Source: Lepisosteus oculatus
Taxonomy: Eukaryota; Chordata; Actinopteri; Semionotiformes; Lepisosteidae
DNA length: 64,000 bases
Direction of reading: 5' to 3'
NCBI RefSeq assembly: GCF_040954835.1
Contig: NW_027167687.1
Span: 1 to 64,000 of the forward strand
Under the pieces are notes generated by a model. It had not been told where the DNA came from. It saw only the letters and a list, made by a program, of their open reading frames with translations, and ran no database searches. The translations under genes and the position numbers were made by a program. Numbering within the stretch: the first letter of the stretch is position 1; each line of letters starts with the position of its first letter. Shown in pieces: positions 42,129 through 55,595 of this stretch.

Positions 42129-43239
42129 GCTAGGTGTTTAGGGATAGACTTTGTCAGTTCCCCCTGGGATGATGGCCTCTCAAATAGTTTGTGATTCCTT
42201 ATACAGTAGAAGCCTGCTTCGTGGCTTAAATCCAAGCTAAGGAAACGAGTTAGAGGTCTGATGCAGAACTGCGAATTCAATGAACGGGAACACTACAGTA
42301 CATTGCACTGTGTGTGTGAGGAAAGCTGCCCCCTTCTGTCCCTTGTCGACCGAACAGAGGACTGTAAAGGATACCGCCAAGAAACTTTAGGATGCTGGTT
42401 GGAATCCAGCTCCAAAGAAGCCCCTTTGGGTGTTATGTCATCAAAAAGTAAGAACAGCGAATCTCCCTTTGATCAAAAGCGCAACAGAACTGTTTTCCGT
42501 GGAGCAGGTTTCTGACCCGTAGACCTGTTTTATTCGTAGGGCAGGGCGCATTCCCAAACGCGAATCTCATGTTTTAGAAATGCTTTGGGCGGCGTGAAGT
42601 GAAAATTAGAAATGGGCTCCAGATGCACATGGAAGCAATCAAGTGTTTAATCCGAGCTGTTTCAAAGACTGCTCAAGAGCTTTCCTTTCACAGAGGCGCA
42701 ACGATTAATGATGGGGGTGCACCCTTCAATGCGCCTTACGACTCTAGGGAGTGATTGAGACGTACGTAGCGTGTGCTCATTTCCCTCTATTCCCCGTGTT
42801 GCAGTGGTAGGATGACATAAATTCCTGCTTCGACACGTAACGGCATTATAATCAAGTGCAGGAGCTGAGGGCTTTAGTTTTGTTTCGTTTTTCATGGCGT
42901 TCGTAAGCGCGCAAATCAAAGGCAATTCCTGCGTCTAACAGGAATGTAAATGCTTTGGAAAGTGCAGTGTGGTGCAGCTTGTAAAATCCTTGTCCACATT
43001 TGTGGTTTGTTGATGTTTTTTCTGTCTGCCAAAGTTGCATTTTGACATCCGGACGGGGAGACTTTATCATTTGAAAGTGAAGCCAGCCTTAAACCCTCTG
43101 AGGCATGTCTGTCTGCCGGCACGTATTTTGTCAAAGGTATTTATTTTTTTTTAACAGAGAGCGACTTTGAAAACGTTTCCGCAGCCACCTCGCACTCCGT
43201 GTTAGATTATAGGAGGAATGCGGCGGGGGTGAGCTCGCT

Positions 43240-43321
43240 GTAGTCGTGGCCGAGTGGTTAAGGCGATGGACTCGAAATCCGTTGAGAACTCCCTGCGCAG
43301 GTTTGAATCCTGCCGACTATG
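43240..43321 (+). tRNA. tRNA-Ser (CGA)
   Basis: An 82-nt class II tRNA with anticodon CGA and T-arm GCAGGTTTGAATCCTGC. The variable arm (GAGAACTCCCTGC) is weaker than in the copy at 39095. Confidence 0.8.
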
Positions 43322-43824
43322 GCGTTTGCCACACGTATCCTTGTGCCTCTGTGGCAAAGGCGAAGTGCCGCTTCTCCTTTCCTGGTACTATAAATACGCT
43401 AAATCACTTGGCCCTGCTGCCATGGAAATGAGTTCTTCAGACCTCTGGTGCTCTACTTATGCCTTTGAAAACCTAATGAATAAAGCTGAAAGAACCGACA
43501 CGATATGTAGGTGCTCGTAAAGCACGCAGTAAAGAACTGTTAACAGCAAGGGTTTCAGTGGGTTAACTGAGGAGAAGGCGTGATCGTTAATTGTTGACTT
43601 TTTATTTGGTGTTAGAAACACTCTTACTGTGCATGACGTGCAACAAATGTACCCACAGAAATTGCATCACGCTTTCATGTATGCTATTGCAGACACCAAC
43701 GTTGCCTAGATAGAAAACCGAAATAGCCGTGGGTTTGCTTGCTGGTCTGAAGGATCTCTCTTCGAATCGCTATCATTTGTCAATAGAAGTAAAAGGCGCT
43801 GCACAGAGAGGATCACTGTCGTGA

Positions 43825-43898
43825 GGCCGGTTAGCTCAGTTGGTTAGAGCATGGTGCTAATAACGCCAAAGTCGTGGGTTCGAGCCCCTTACTGGCCA
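43825..43898 (+). tRNA. tRNA-Ile (AAT)
   Basis: A 74-nt tRNA with anticodon AAT, acceptor GGCCGGT/ACTGGCC and T-arm GGTTCGAGCCC. One T-T mismatch lies in the T-stem. The 5'-truncated copy is at 35123-35173. Confidence 0.88.
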
Positions 43899-44159
43899 GG
43901 TCCTTTTCTCCTCTCTTACCAAAGCTGTTAGGTTCCTTTCCGTGGTGAGATGGGTTGTCATGCAACGCTGCCACATCGTGCCGACAGACAATTAAATGAC
44001 AAAAATGAAGAGAGTTAAAGCAGCTGGAGAGGTTCTCTTACAACTTTTGAGCTGACACAGTTTTGGAAAATGTTTCCTTCACGCTGCACTGTACCATATA
44101 GGCAGCCAAGTGTCTCCAAAACAAAACAGAATTGACAGTCATATAATGTCCATTAACCC

Positions 44160-45490
44160 CGGTTTTAAACGCAGCATCATGTCTGCCATCATAAGAATAT
44201 GAGTCCAATATTTTAGAATATAGTCAGAATGACTTCTAACCTTACCTGTGGTGTCTTTGATCCCTTTTGCTCAATGCATGGTGTACGTACTGCATACATG
44301 TGTCTTGAGAATGAGTAATGGGCCCCTGAGACAGTCATTTGCCTGTTTCACAAATGATCGTATTTTACTAGAGATTCTGTTTGGGATTCAGATGTGCATT
44401 CAGACAGCAATCCCTTTCAAGAAATGATACGTTCTGGATGAGGTCAAAGGTGCTGGAACACTGTATTTAGGATGTGTTTGCAGTGATTGTCTGTCTCCTG
44501 CTTCAACGCAGTGATATATAGATGTGCTCCTGTAATTTATTGGTACAAGCCCAGGGCAGTAAGCAGTCTGAGGATTTATTTCCATACGGCATAGAACAGT
44601 GAAGCAGTGAAGTAGTGCAACACACTGGATCATTATATTATTAGAATCTATTCTACTTAAATTATTACATTATACACAACTTGAGTTCATTTTAAAAATT
44701 AAAAGGTAATGAAAGGAATGCATTTTCATGAGAAAGATAATACCGATTTTTCATGTGATAATCTTCCTTATATCATGTCGTGCATCATTTGGACACTTTG
44801 TGGGCTTGAAATACAAAGAAAATCATGTTCTATGGTACAAAACAAATACAAAACTTAAGTTTTTATTTTAATTAGATTTGTTTATTAAGCATAAGCAATC
44901 ATTTATTACATTAATATATGTGAAAATGACATTTTAGCACCATAATATTACATACAGGTCTCTAGCTTCAACACAGTGATATATGCTCAGTGATTTATTG
45001 GTACATGCCCAGGGCAATAATCAGAATTAGTATTTATTTCCATACGGGCTACAGGTAGTGTTGTGAAATACTTCAACACACTGGATCGCAGATTTAGACC
45101 CCCTGCACTCTTACTCCTTAAAAACCAAAGAAATGAAGATATGTAGCAATCACATTGTAACAGGGGTGACAGTGACTTAATGCTTATACTAGTGGACTTC
45201 TGGTACCTTTAGGGTACGGTGTTCCCTGAAGGGCTCTCAAACCCCGCATTTCAGATGCCTAGCTGTATCGCTGATGTGTTGCACCTCAGAATCACTTTTA
45301 AACCTTACCTCTGGTATCTTTAATCCCTATTGCTCAACGCATGGTGAAAGTATTGCATAAATGTGTCTGAAAATGAGCAATGGGCACCTGAGAGACTCAT
45401 TTGCCTGTTTCACAAATGATCATATTTGACTAGAGATTCTGTTTGGGATTCAGTTGTGCATTCTGACAGCAATCTCTTTCAAAAAATGAT
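44160..45490. repeat. duplicon D, copy 2
   Basis: Matches 23895-25215 nearly throughout and follows the tRNA-Ile unit just as the short copy follows the tRNA-Ile remnant at 35123. No gene was recognised. Confidence 0.88.
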
Positions 45491-45527
45491 TTTACCTTAT
45501 CGCAGCTTTGCCCTTCTTGCCTCTTTG

Positions 45528-45605
45528 GACAATATCTCCATCTTGTGGTCGTTGTTGGTAATGTCTAGACAATATCTCCATCTTGTGGTCGTTGTTGGCA
45601 ATGTT
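45528..45605. repeat. 40-bp tandem duplication
   Basis: GACAATATCTCCATCTTGTG and the next 20 bases occur twice in a row, with one or two differences. Confidence 0.9.
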
Positions 45606-48444
45606 TTCTTATGCCCTTTTTTATTTCAATTCTCTATTAGTTGATTCTAGAATCTCTACAATAGAGTTGAAAACATCATTTTTATAGCAGACAATATGAC
45701 ATTATTTATAGTCCAATTAGAAATTTATTACCCTGTTTTTAACATAATAACAAATTAAAATTGATTAAAACTAAGTTTGGAACACCAGGGAACATAAAAA
45801 ATGATTTTTAGGAAAACCATGAGGTTCTCTGTGTCCGATGCCTGCAAGGGGAGAAAGCTAGAATCCTTTGATTTTTCAAAATTTGAAAATAAACATTATA
45901 TAACAACAGCTTTCATTCCTAGGAGTGAAAAACAACCATTTTTGAAGACATATTAGTTTCTAAAACACTACAATAAAGTTAAAAACATCCATTTTATATC
46001 ACATTATTTTTTGTGAAATAATTAAATTGGCTTATTTCTCTCGCATTAAATTGGCTACAAATGCAAGAATTCAACCAGATATTCTTGTAAAATGTATAGT
46101 GTTGCATTGCAGTTAGTTAATGTAGTTAGTCCATAGTCAGCAATCTAAACTTTATTGTTAAGCTTTAATGATTGATGTTGTACCAGTAACCTTTAGAAAT
46201 ACTATAGTACTTCACAAATGCTTTGTGTGTTTGGAAATCTTTTGAGTAAAAGCCTTATAAAAATAGGTTTAGTTTTTACAGGACATCACAAAGAAATAGG
46301 ATGGTATAATTCTTATAATTGCTTAGTGATTGTATTTGGAAGATTATGCACTAAACAGACTTCAGGAATGCCAGTGGATCATTGTGCTATTTGGAATTAT
46401 TCCAAAAATCAAGTGACCTCTTTGCTGAAGTATTTTTAGTATTATTTATTTAGTATTAATAAAGAATAGATTTATTAAAGTCATGCGATGTGCAAGCGGG
46501 ATATGTAAAATAATTGAAAATAAAGTTTTTTATTATTGTTATAGAGAAACATGATCAGATTTTCCCTGGTTCAGAAAAAAAACGATTAAAATCTGTAATC
46601 TTTCCACTTGTATGTCATCAGACATTAACGAGTACAACCCCCCTCTCTGCCGGAGTGCTGGCTGTGACGAATTAAACCAATTTCACAGGTATTTTCAAAG
46701 TAGGAAGTACAGTGTTAACTAGTAGATGGCCTCCTCAATGAAATCGCTTCAACATGCTAATGCGTTGGTGTAACAGTCCGGGCGTGGCAAGCTTCCAATG
46801 TCAACTCGACTCGATTGGAAGACAATGAACGTATTTTAGCCCTAAATGAATTAATAGCAAACATGGTTTACATAAAAGACATTTTTCCAAGAAAGTTCAT
46901 AATAATACGATCTATAGTTGAAATCTGAGCCTAAATATAAAGAAAAAAGCATTTTCAGAGAGCAATCACGCTGTGTTTATGTAGAAAAAGCGATTAGGTT
47001 TATGAGCAATCTAATTATCTATTCGCTTAAAACGCTATATAAAATAAAGTTTATTTAAAGATGAATGATAAGTGTCGCAGTTTAAATAATTTTCGTAGTA
47101 GGGCTTGGACAGATTCCAAGTGCATTTTTGCAATTTACGTTGCATTGTCCAATGTGATGTTGTAATACAGTTTAGAATACAGTAAGTCTAAACTGTATCA
47201 GCTTTATTTATGGGTTGCAATTTAGAAAAAGTCAAAAACCGCACTCAAAATGCAATTTAGAGCTTTCTGGCAAGAGGAGACACCCAAATTATAATGTAAC
47301 ATGCCACTGTTTGTGCATGAACAAAGTTATACTGCAATTTTCCTTAGATTCGCAATTAAAAAAAATAATTTTTTTGAATCCCCGGCCGAACACATTCCAT
47401 TAGAATCAGCACTTTTATACAGTATATCGCCTTTAAACACATATATTTAAACACGCGTTTACGATTTAAATCAAAACGCGATTCAAATCAATATAAATGT
47501 TTATTTTGTAACGCATAGGTGACTATTCATTGTTATTAAAAAGACGTAAATTCGATCATGTTGTGATATTTAGAAATATAAATTTGTTTTGATGCGAGTG
47601 AGGTTTTATTTAATCTCTGACCAAGGGAAATGTTTCATTTTTTCAAAGAAATGTTTGTTAAAAATTAAAGTCATAGTTCCATGAGATTCAACCACAGACC
47701 ATGTGACATAGGAGTCAGGAACCTAACCCACAGCACCACCAGCGCAGACACATGCTGAGGGCTGAAAAAGCACTACAGAAACATTATCGACTATAAAATA
47801 ATGTAATTAGGCACAGAAGAAGTTTACAGCACAGTACAATAATAAATGCTGACCATGACTTTAGAAGCATAAATTACCTTACACTCAATTTAAACACAAG
47901 CTGTCTTTAGCCCTCTAAGCTGGTTCATACAGAAATGTAGAGAACCAGGCTCAGAACACACAGCTTCATTAGCGAATACATATGCAGAACAACTAGAGAA
48001 GATTCCAAATAAATATTCAATACTTAAACGGGCACAGTTAAGACATTACATATACATATACATATACATATACAAACTGTATACAGTACAGTTTGCATAC
48101 GGTAATATGTTTATGTTCCTAAATCAACCTCTTTTATGAGCATGTGAAAGGCATGGTGAATCGATTCTCAAAAATTACTGTACTTTGCATGATTGGAAAA
48201 AAATGCGTGATTGCGAAATGCTGTGGTGTTACTTTTACAAAGACGGTCAATGAAAAAAATAATGTGGACCAGGGCAATACTTTGAGTTTACAGCTTGTCC
48301 AAGTTCATTTATTATTAATACTATTAGTAATATCTTCATTAAAGACTTTGATGGCTACAGCTCAAACATGAGAAGTTGAGCTTTATTAGCGCCACCTTGC
48401 GGAAATTCCGGATACTATTATTTTGCTAGCGGTATTACTGCTCT
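45606..48444. other. AT-rich, no gene recognised
   Basis: Almost 3 kb of AT-rich DNA with short frames only. A (CATATA)n microsatellite lies at about 48047-48075. The end (48216-48330) is similar to 58240-58400, so it belongs to a dispersed repeat. A weak tRNA-like string on the minus strand near 47675-47750 could not be folded. Confidence 0.5.
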
Positions 48445-48985
48445 GTACTTACTGCGCCCCATAAGAAATGGTTTGTCCCCGTTCAAAAGAGATTGTGCGA
48501 TGTCCTGCAGCGTTCGCAAAGCAAACCTTTGACAGTTTGAAAAGAGGAATTTATTCTGCTTCCTGTGCGTGCAGTAGTTACAAAGTTGAACGTCTTTACA
48601 CGATCTGCTGCAGTTTTCAGTGGGCGGGCTTTGTCAGATGGCTTGGAAAAACGCACTGAGAGATCATGAGCAGTGTCCTGCATGTTTTCTGTGTATAGCT
48701 GTCTTTTAACGCATACAGAATTCATTCGAAATCATTGATTTCTCCAATTAACAAGGGTCCCTTTTTGAACCTGCCAGAAGCATTCTTTCAATGTAACAGA
48801 TTTACTCCGGGGAAAGGCAGCATGACATTGAGAGTAGCTCAAGCTTTCAGCACCCGTATCGGACTGCGTGTATGCAGACACCGCTCAGAATCCCCTTTAA
48901 GATTCTCCTTCAATTCCGTTTTGCAGTGCTTTGGCTCTTTCAAAAGGCTTCGCTTTGCTATTCACAATCCAAGGCTCATGACAGC
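48445..48985. repeat. duplicon E, copy 2
   Basis: Direct repeat of 33785-34335, here leading into tRNA-Gly instead of U4. Confidence 0.85.
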
Positions 48986-49004
48986 ATTTAAAACCAATCG
49001 CCAC

Positions 49005-49076
49005 TGCGTTGGCCGGGAATCGAACCCAGGTCAACTGCTTGGAAGGCAGCTATGCTCACCACTATACCACCAACAC
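49005..49076 (-). tRNA. tRNA-Gly (TCC)
   Basis: A 72-nt tRNA with anticodon TCC inside CCTTCCAAG, T-arm GGTTCGATTCC. The 5' acceptor strand is GTGTTGG, giving one wobble with CCAACGC, and merges with an (AC)n run outside. Confidence 0.9.
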
Positions 49077-49379
49077 ACACACACAAAAAGCCCTGCAGGA
49101 CACCACCAGAGAATGCTCACGATTTCGGAAGCTGTCTCCGGGACGTGCTGATTCCACAAATCCTGAATAAATCATGATATTGTTAGTTGCTGTAGCTAGA
49201 CGTTCAAATGAGTTTCATGGCCAGATGGACTGTTTCCTCCAGCGGTATAGTATTGCAGTGAGACAGCACGATGCCTGCAAGACTATGTCACGCTAAACGC
49301 TACAGATTGTGTTTGTGTTGGACAGTTGGACCCTACAGCTGGACCCTCATAGACAACCTGAATAGCTTATTCAGAAGCA

Positions 49380-50859
49380 GTGCTGGACCGGGAACGAACC
49401 AGCTTCTTCCCAGGCACAAGAGTGACTTGTGAGGACTCGCGGTCCCACTCTGTGCATAGAGACTTTCTACCAGCCAGCCGGACTGCTGGTAGATCCCCTC
49501 GGAGCAACGACTGCCCTGCGTGGATGTCTAGACAAGGACCGGAGGTCTGTAATAGCTTTGAGGAGCTGTGTCAGGCAATGATCGGAGAATTTTCGGCTTT
49601 TATCGATCCCATAGCTGCCGTGGCCGCTGTGCACCATATTAAGCACGAAAAAGCTGAAGCCCCTCGCGACTATTATCAGAGGCTTAGGCGCACTTATTTT
49701 GCAGGGCGGAATGAAGAGGGTTGCGAAGAGAACGTGAATTTCAAAGGTTTATTCATTGCTAATCTGCATCCCTCAGTCAGGAAAATGATTGTGATGCACA
49801 CTGATGCAAAAGCGATGAAAATGGCTGACATTAGAAGGTTGGCTCAAAAAGCCTGGGGAGCTGAAGTCTCTGCTTCCTCAGAGCGAAAACCTGCTAAAAC
49901 GGCCGTGTTCGCCACTAAAGCCAGCAGGGTTGACGACTCGCCTCAGCTCGAGGCAGCTGAGGTTCCTGAGCTCGCTAAGCCCCGGCGCAAAATAGGCAGG
50001 CAGGACCGCACTAAGCGTCAGAGCCGCCGTGAGCGCTACGGGGAAGGCAAGGGCTCAGGCAGAGTCTATCATAAGACTGGACGAAGGGAGTCGACTGCAG
50101 CCCGCCTGGCCAGGCTTGAACAAGCCCTGCCTGAGAGATCAGGACAGGGTAAACCTTCCGCACCGAATGCCGGAAGTGTGAATGAGCTTAGGGGGACCAC
50201 GCCCCTTCTCACTGGAGGAGGCGGGGATCCGTCCCAAGCCCCTCCCTCAGTCTATCTGATTGGGTGGGAGGGTTCCTGCCTGGAAGAAGGCTGTGACTCT
50301 GAGTTGGGCGCTGACCCCGCCCCTGAAGTCAAAGAAAAGGCAGGCTTCCAACAATTCTTAGGGAATCTCAGCCAGAAAGGCAAAGCAAGGCGTATTTATA
50401 TCAAGGTTTCTCTTGAAAACGTCTTAGATAGAGAAGCACTGATTGACACTGGGGCTGAAATTAGTTTGATGTCAGCCGATCTACTCAGCGAGCTCAAACG
50501 AGTAGCGAAAGGAAAAGGCATCAGACTTAAGGTAGAACCGTGTAAGATAGATATTTCCAGCTATACCCAGGATCATGCCAGGAGTGTGGGTGGCACTTAG
50601 GTTCGGGCCAATGAACGTGGTGCATCCTGTTTACATCTCTAGGTTTAAAACAGAGCCACTACTCATTGGCCAAGACCTGCTTGACAGGCTGGAGCCTCTG
50701 GTGGACTGCCAGCGTGGAAAATTGTGGGCTCAGGTCAAAAACCCTAAGCCTGTTGCACAGCAAAAAGGGGGATTCAGTGGTTATGCTGTGATCACACAGT
50801 GCCCACTGAACACTATAGCTGAGTTGGAGGTTCCTCCTGGTTCCTCTGGACGAGAATAA
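49380..50859 (+). pseudogene. gag-protease region
   Basis: The frame from 49380 (perhaps truly from ATG 49525) holds a capsid-like domain with a major-homology-type segment ([17 protein letters not shown]), a long basic stretch ([18 protein letters not shown]) and no CCHC zinc knuckle. At about 50420-50500 comes an aspartic protease with [13 protein letters not shown] (DTGA). A frame change near 50575 carries the protease end (EPLLIGQDLLDRLEPLVD) in the next frame to a TAA at 50857. Gag would form the particle core and the protease would process it. Confidence 0.8.
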
Positions 50860-53800
50860 ATGTCTCTTCTTGCTTTCCAAAACTACAGGGAAGTCCTGCC
50901 CAGGCCAGCACTCCCACGGTCTCCCAACTACAGGAGCAGTGCTCCAAGCAGCTGCTTGACCCGCCAGGTAAAGCACACCCCCTTTTCATCCCTGAAGAAG
51001 AGTGGATCTCCCTGTCCGGTAATGAATGGGAGTCCTTTCTGTGCACCCTGGTACCTCAGGGGGTCCAGGAATACCACCCCATGGTGGTGGGAGGGGGTCC
51101 AGGTGGCAGAAGTGCAGGTTGATGATGTAATTCTTAGCCTCAGCTCTGAGAAGTCCATAATCAGTGAAGGTCTGTTCGAGGACCTGTCGCCAAGCTGTCA
51201 AGTGACCCTGGTGACGCAGTCACAGGTTCTGTGGTGGGCACCCCCATCTCATAGGTCCATTTGGAGCAAAGGAAGCTGTGTAGCTTCCATCTCCATCGGA
51301 AAAAGGAAGTTTGCTCACTACTTCCTATTGGAAGTACCTATTGGTTCGACTGGGCGCCCAGCTGGACACAGTAAACAGTGTGCTGTGGACACGGGTGGAC
51401 CCAGATGCCCACTCTCTAAGCGGTGACCCCGAGAACATTCGGTCAGGTCAGACGATTCCTCAGGCCTGCCAGGTAGTAAACGAATCGGACCTGATCGTTC
51501 CTGCGTCAACAGCAGGGTTTCCAGTACGCCTTGTCCTAAAGAAGGGACAGAGAATGGACGCTGAGATGGTTTTCTTCCAACCATCAGCTCAGTTTATCAG
51601 ACTGAACCTAGCAGTCTGTTGTACCCCCAGACTGGAACGGAATGGCCGAGCCACCTGCCTGTTGGTGCAGAACATAGCAAAACAAGATGTCAAAATCCCT
51701 GCTCGCACTGACATGGGACTGGTAATTGACAATGGTTTCTATGATTTCGAACTAGCCATCCCAGTACTGGGGCAGCTCCCTGGTCCCTTGGCCAGGGAGG
51801 GGGGAACCGAGCAGGTGTACTACACCTACCCCCGGCGGATGATTGCAATTATGCCAATAGAGGGATTCTGCAACCAGGAGGTGTGCAGGGTGGACCTTAG
51901 CGATAAGGATGAGATGGTTGTGTACACAGTACACGCAGGTGTTCCGATGGACCACTCAGCCGAGAGTACGACCCGGGATACCGCCATGCCGTCAAAAGCG
52001 GGGTTCCTAGAGCAGGTACAGGAACAGGTTGGCAAGGCAGATGCCCTGGAAACGGAAAGCCAGCGTCAGCAGCTGCGTCAGAATTTCCAGGATTTCCGGG
52101 AAGTGTTTGCACGGGACGCCTATGACTGCGGGGTGACGGATTTGAACACAGTGCGCATTCCAACGGCCCCTGGCGCCCGCCCAACCTATGTCAGGCAGTA
52201 TCGCATTCCCCTCACGGCATACGAGTCCATAAAGCAGACGTTGGATGCTCTACTAGAGCGTCAGATCATAAGGGAGTGTAACTCCACTTATAACTCCCCA
52301 CTGTGGCCGGTGCTGAAACCCAATGGTAAATGGCGTCTGACCATTGACTACCGGCAGCTGAATAAACAGGTTCCTTTGTCACGATGGCCAATGATCTACC
52401 TAGATCAGGAGTTAGCCAAGGTGACAACAGCGAAATATTTCACCACAGTGGATGTGGCCAATGGGTTCTGGACCCTTAAGGTAGAACCAACAGACCAGTA
52501 CAAACTGGCCTTTTCCTTTGGAAACAGGCAGTTCACCTGGAATCGATGCCCCTTTGGGTATTCCAACTCCCCAGCGGAGTTCAACATATTTCTGCACAAA
52601 GCCATGAGTGATGCAGCCGCCAGGGGCAACCTGGTCTATGTGGACGATATTCTGATGAGGAGTCAGACCTGGGAAGAACACATGGCCGAGATCAGGCATG
52701 TGTTGACCCAGCTCTCCTGTGCAGGGGCCAAACTGTCCCTGGCTAAGGGACAGTGGTGTAGGACCCAAGTGGAGTACGTGGGACTGTTGGTTGGAGCCCA
52801 AGGCATACAGCCACAGTCCAGCAGAGTCCAAGCTATCCAGAATATGAAGTCGCCCACTAACCTGTCTGAACTGCGCAGCTTTCTGGGAGTATGTAATTAT
52901 TCCCAGCAGTCCATTGAGGATTACGCTGAAATAGCAAGGCCCCTCCACAAGCTGTTGCAGAAAGACGTGCCCTTTGAGTGGGGGCCTTCCCCAGAACAGG
53001 CTGTGATGGAGCTGAAGCGCAGACTCGGTAGTGCGCCGAGCTTGGCCTACCCTGACAAAAATAAGGTCTTCTACCTTGAAGCAGGGTTCTCAGAGCACTG
53101 CCTTGGGGCTGCTCTGAGTCAGGAATATAACCAAGAGTGAAGGGTGGTGGCATATGCCAGTCGAGCCCTGAGCCCAGTGGAGCAAAAGTTCTTGGACTGC
53201 GAGAAGGCCCTGTTGTCTACGGTCTGGTCGGTAGAACACTTCCGTAGTTATGTTGGGGGACAAAAGATCATCATCGAAACCTGCCACCAACCTGTGACAT
53301 TCCTGCATAGCCAGAGACTGAAAGCGGGCAGGGTGTCAAATAGCAGGATTGTGGCATGAATGATGGCCCTACAAGGCTATGAGATAGAGGTACGTTATGC
53401 ACAGAGCAAGAAAATGTACCTGGGACAGGGCCTGGCTTTGGGCCAAGTGTGTCACGGCTGTGACACTGACATGGAAGCTCCAGAAACAATTCCCGCTGCT
53501 GAGCTACCGAACAATCATGTTCGATGAGAACGTGGGCCAGGGCTTACCCATGGCCTATGTTGACGGTTGCTCTTTTCGCCACGAACAGCAGGTGCTAGCA
53601 GGGGTAGGAGTAGTCTGGCAAGACAATACTCCCTGTGGGCCGACCCGCTATAAGCTAGGACCAAAGACTAGTCAGTATGCGGAAGTAGCTGGGGTGCTGA
53701 TCACCCTCCAGCAGGCCCTGACACATGGCCTTAAACAGTTTGTCATCTGTAGTGACTCGAACTACGCCCGACATAGCTTCGTGTCTCACGTTCCGTATTG

Positions 53801-55454
53801 GAAGGGTAACGGCATGAAAAATGCCCGGGGCAAGGAAGTAAAGAACAAAGAGTTGTTCCTGGCCAGTGACAAGCTCACGACCGAGGCTGGAATGATGGTT
53901 TACTGGAGGAAGGTGAAGGGACACTCCCAGGTGAAGGGACCCGACAAAGACGGGAATGATGAGGCCGACCGGTTGGCCAAATCTGGCGCCTTAGAGGGTG
54001 AACCCTGGCAGTTCCAGCAGGAATGGCTACCCCCAGAATTCGTGGCTGAGGTCAAGGCGGTCACCCGAAGCAGGGCTAGACAGGATGTCGGAGCTGACCC
54101 TCAATCTGTAGTGCTTGGGTCACAGGGTTTTAACACCGATCTTGCGGAAATGCAGAAACAGGACCCAGCAATTGGGCAAATGTATCAGCATATCGCTGAC
54201 CCAGTGCGTCAACCTCTTTCGGAGCAGGTGCTGAGCCAGTCTCTGGAGCTGAAGGAGCTGGCAGAGGTGAAAGACAACCTAAAAATTATAAAGGGGTTGT
54301 TGGTTTGTGTACCAGTTGCACAAGGTGTCCCAAAGTGGGTAGTTCCCCACTGTCATCGGGGGGTCATGATCCAACACGCTCATGACGAACCCTGTGGGGG
54401 TCACCGGGGAATCAAGGCTACATACGACACTATCCAGCAGGTGGCATTCTGGCCTCACATGGGCCAAGACATCGCCGCGTATGTAAAGGGGTGTCTGACG
54501 TGTAGCCAGTTCCAACCATCACGGCCCTTGCACCGTGCACCACTCCAGAAAAAGGGCATGACATTCACCTGGTCCAATCTTCAAATGGATTGGGTGGGGC
54601 CGCTGGTGAGGTCATCCAGAGGGAACAAATATTTCCTCACTGTTACGTGTGCATTCACAAAATGGATTGAGTGCCTCCCAGCACCCAACGACACGGCAGA
54701 GACAACTGCAGTGCTGTTGGTGAACCATGTGTTCAGTCGATGGGGATTCCCCCTGACCATGGTCTCGGATCGGGGAACCCATTTCACAGCTACAGTAATG
54801 GCAACCCTGTGGAATATGCTTGGGGTCAAGACCCAGTTGCATATCTCCTACCACCCTCAATCCTCGGGCCAGGCAGAAAGGGCAAACCGAACGGTGGTTA
54901 GTATGCTCAAAAAGTTTGTCTCCAACAGCAGTAGGGACTGAGACATTAAGCTGCCCCTGGTTCTGATGGCCATCCGAGCTACGCCCCATTGCTCTACGGG
55001 GGTCCCACCTTTTGAGATGATGACAAGTCGGAAGATGACTCTTCCCCTACACTGTCTTTATGGGGTGGAGGACCTGAGCACGACGGGGGCTGCTACGGCC
55101 CATCAGTATGTGTCAGACCTGCGAGCACATCTGCAGGCAACCTTTGCTTTTGCCCAGAACAATCTGGGAAGGAGTGCAGAGGGTAGGAAAGCATACTATG
55201 ACTGAAAGGCAGTTAACCAGGAACTCCAAGTAGGAGACAAGGTCCTGTACTTCCAATTTGCCAAACCCACAGGGGTGGCCCGGAAGTACTTACCCAGTTG
55301 GACAGGACCCCACGAGATTGTCGATAAGGTATCACCGGTAGCTTATCGAATTCAGATTGAGAAGGGAAGGCAATCTCTGGTCTACAAGTGGGTGCATCGC
55401 AACCACCTCCGGTTGTATCGCCCACCTCAAATGGCGCCGGAGAACACAGAATAG
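50860..55454 (+). pseudogene. pol: RT, two RNase H domains, integrase
   Basis: First (to about 51420) comes a second protease-like fold whose active site is lost (VQVDDVILSLSSEKSIISEGLF). Then in another frame from 51311 a linker domain, RT with LTIDYRQLNK, FTTVDVANGFW, RCPFGYSNSP and YVDD (52637-52648), and a degenerate gypsy RNase H to 53359. After a frameshift near 53520 follows a second RNase H ([21 protein letters not shown] with [10 protein letters not shown]), then integrase with CLTC, catalytic D (QMDWVGP), D (SDRGTHF), E ([10 protein letters not shown]), and a C-terminal domain (VGDKVLYF, SWTGPHEIVD) to the stop at 55452. In-frame TGA codons at 53138, 53357, 54939 and 55203 all stand where Trp is likely. 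Apart from these it is well preserved. Confidence 0.85.
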
Positions 55455-55595
55455 GGTTAAACGTCCAAACCCGATCAAAGAGGGGGGTGCCCCTTTGTAG
55501 CTGCAGGCAGTTAGGTACTGTACTGTAGGTCCTGCTAGGAAAATATATTCAAAATTATAGTGGAACTGTACCATGTGCCTCATCTATGTTCCAGA

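Larger units (their letters stand above)
39979..43805. repeat. 4-kb tandem duplication, unit B
   Basis: Direct repeat of unit A; it stops at the string AAAAGGCGCT, about 300 bp short of unit A's end. The Arg gene has decayed here, whereas the Ser(GCT) gene is full length, the reverse of unit A. Confidence 0.93.

Noticed and set aside
47670-47755. tRNA-like text on the minus strand (GTGGTTGAATCTC box)
   Set aside because: The T-loop is not canonical and stems do not pair well; at best a very old tRNA-derived repeat.
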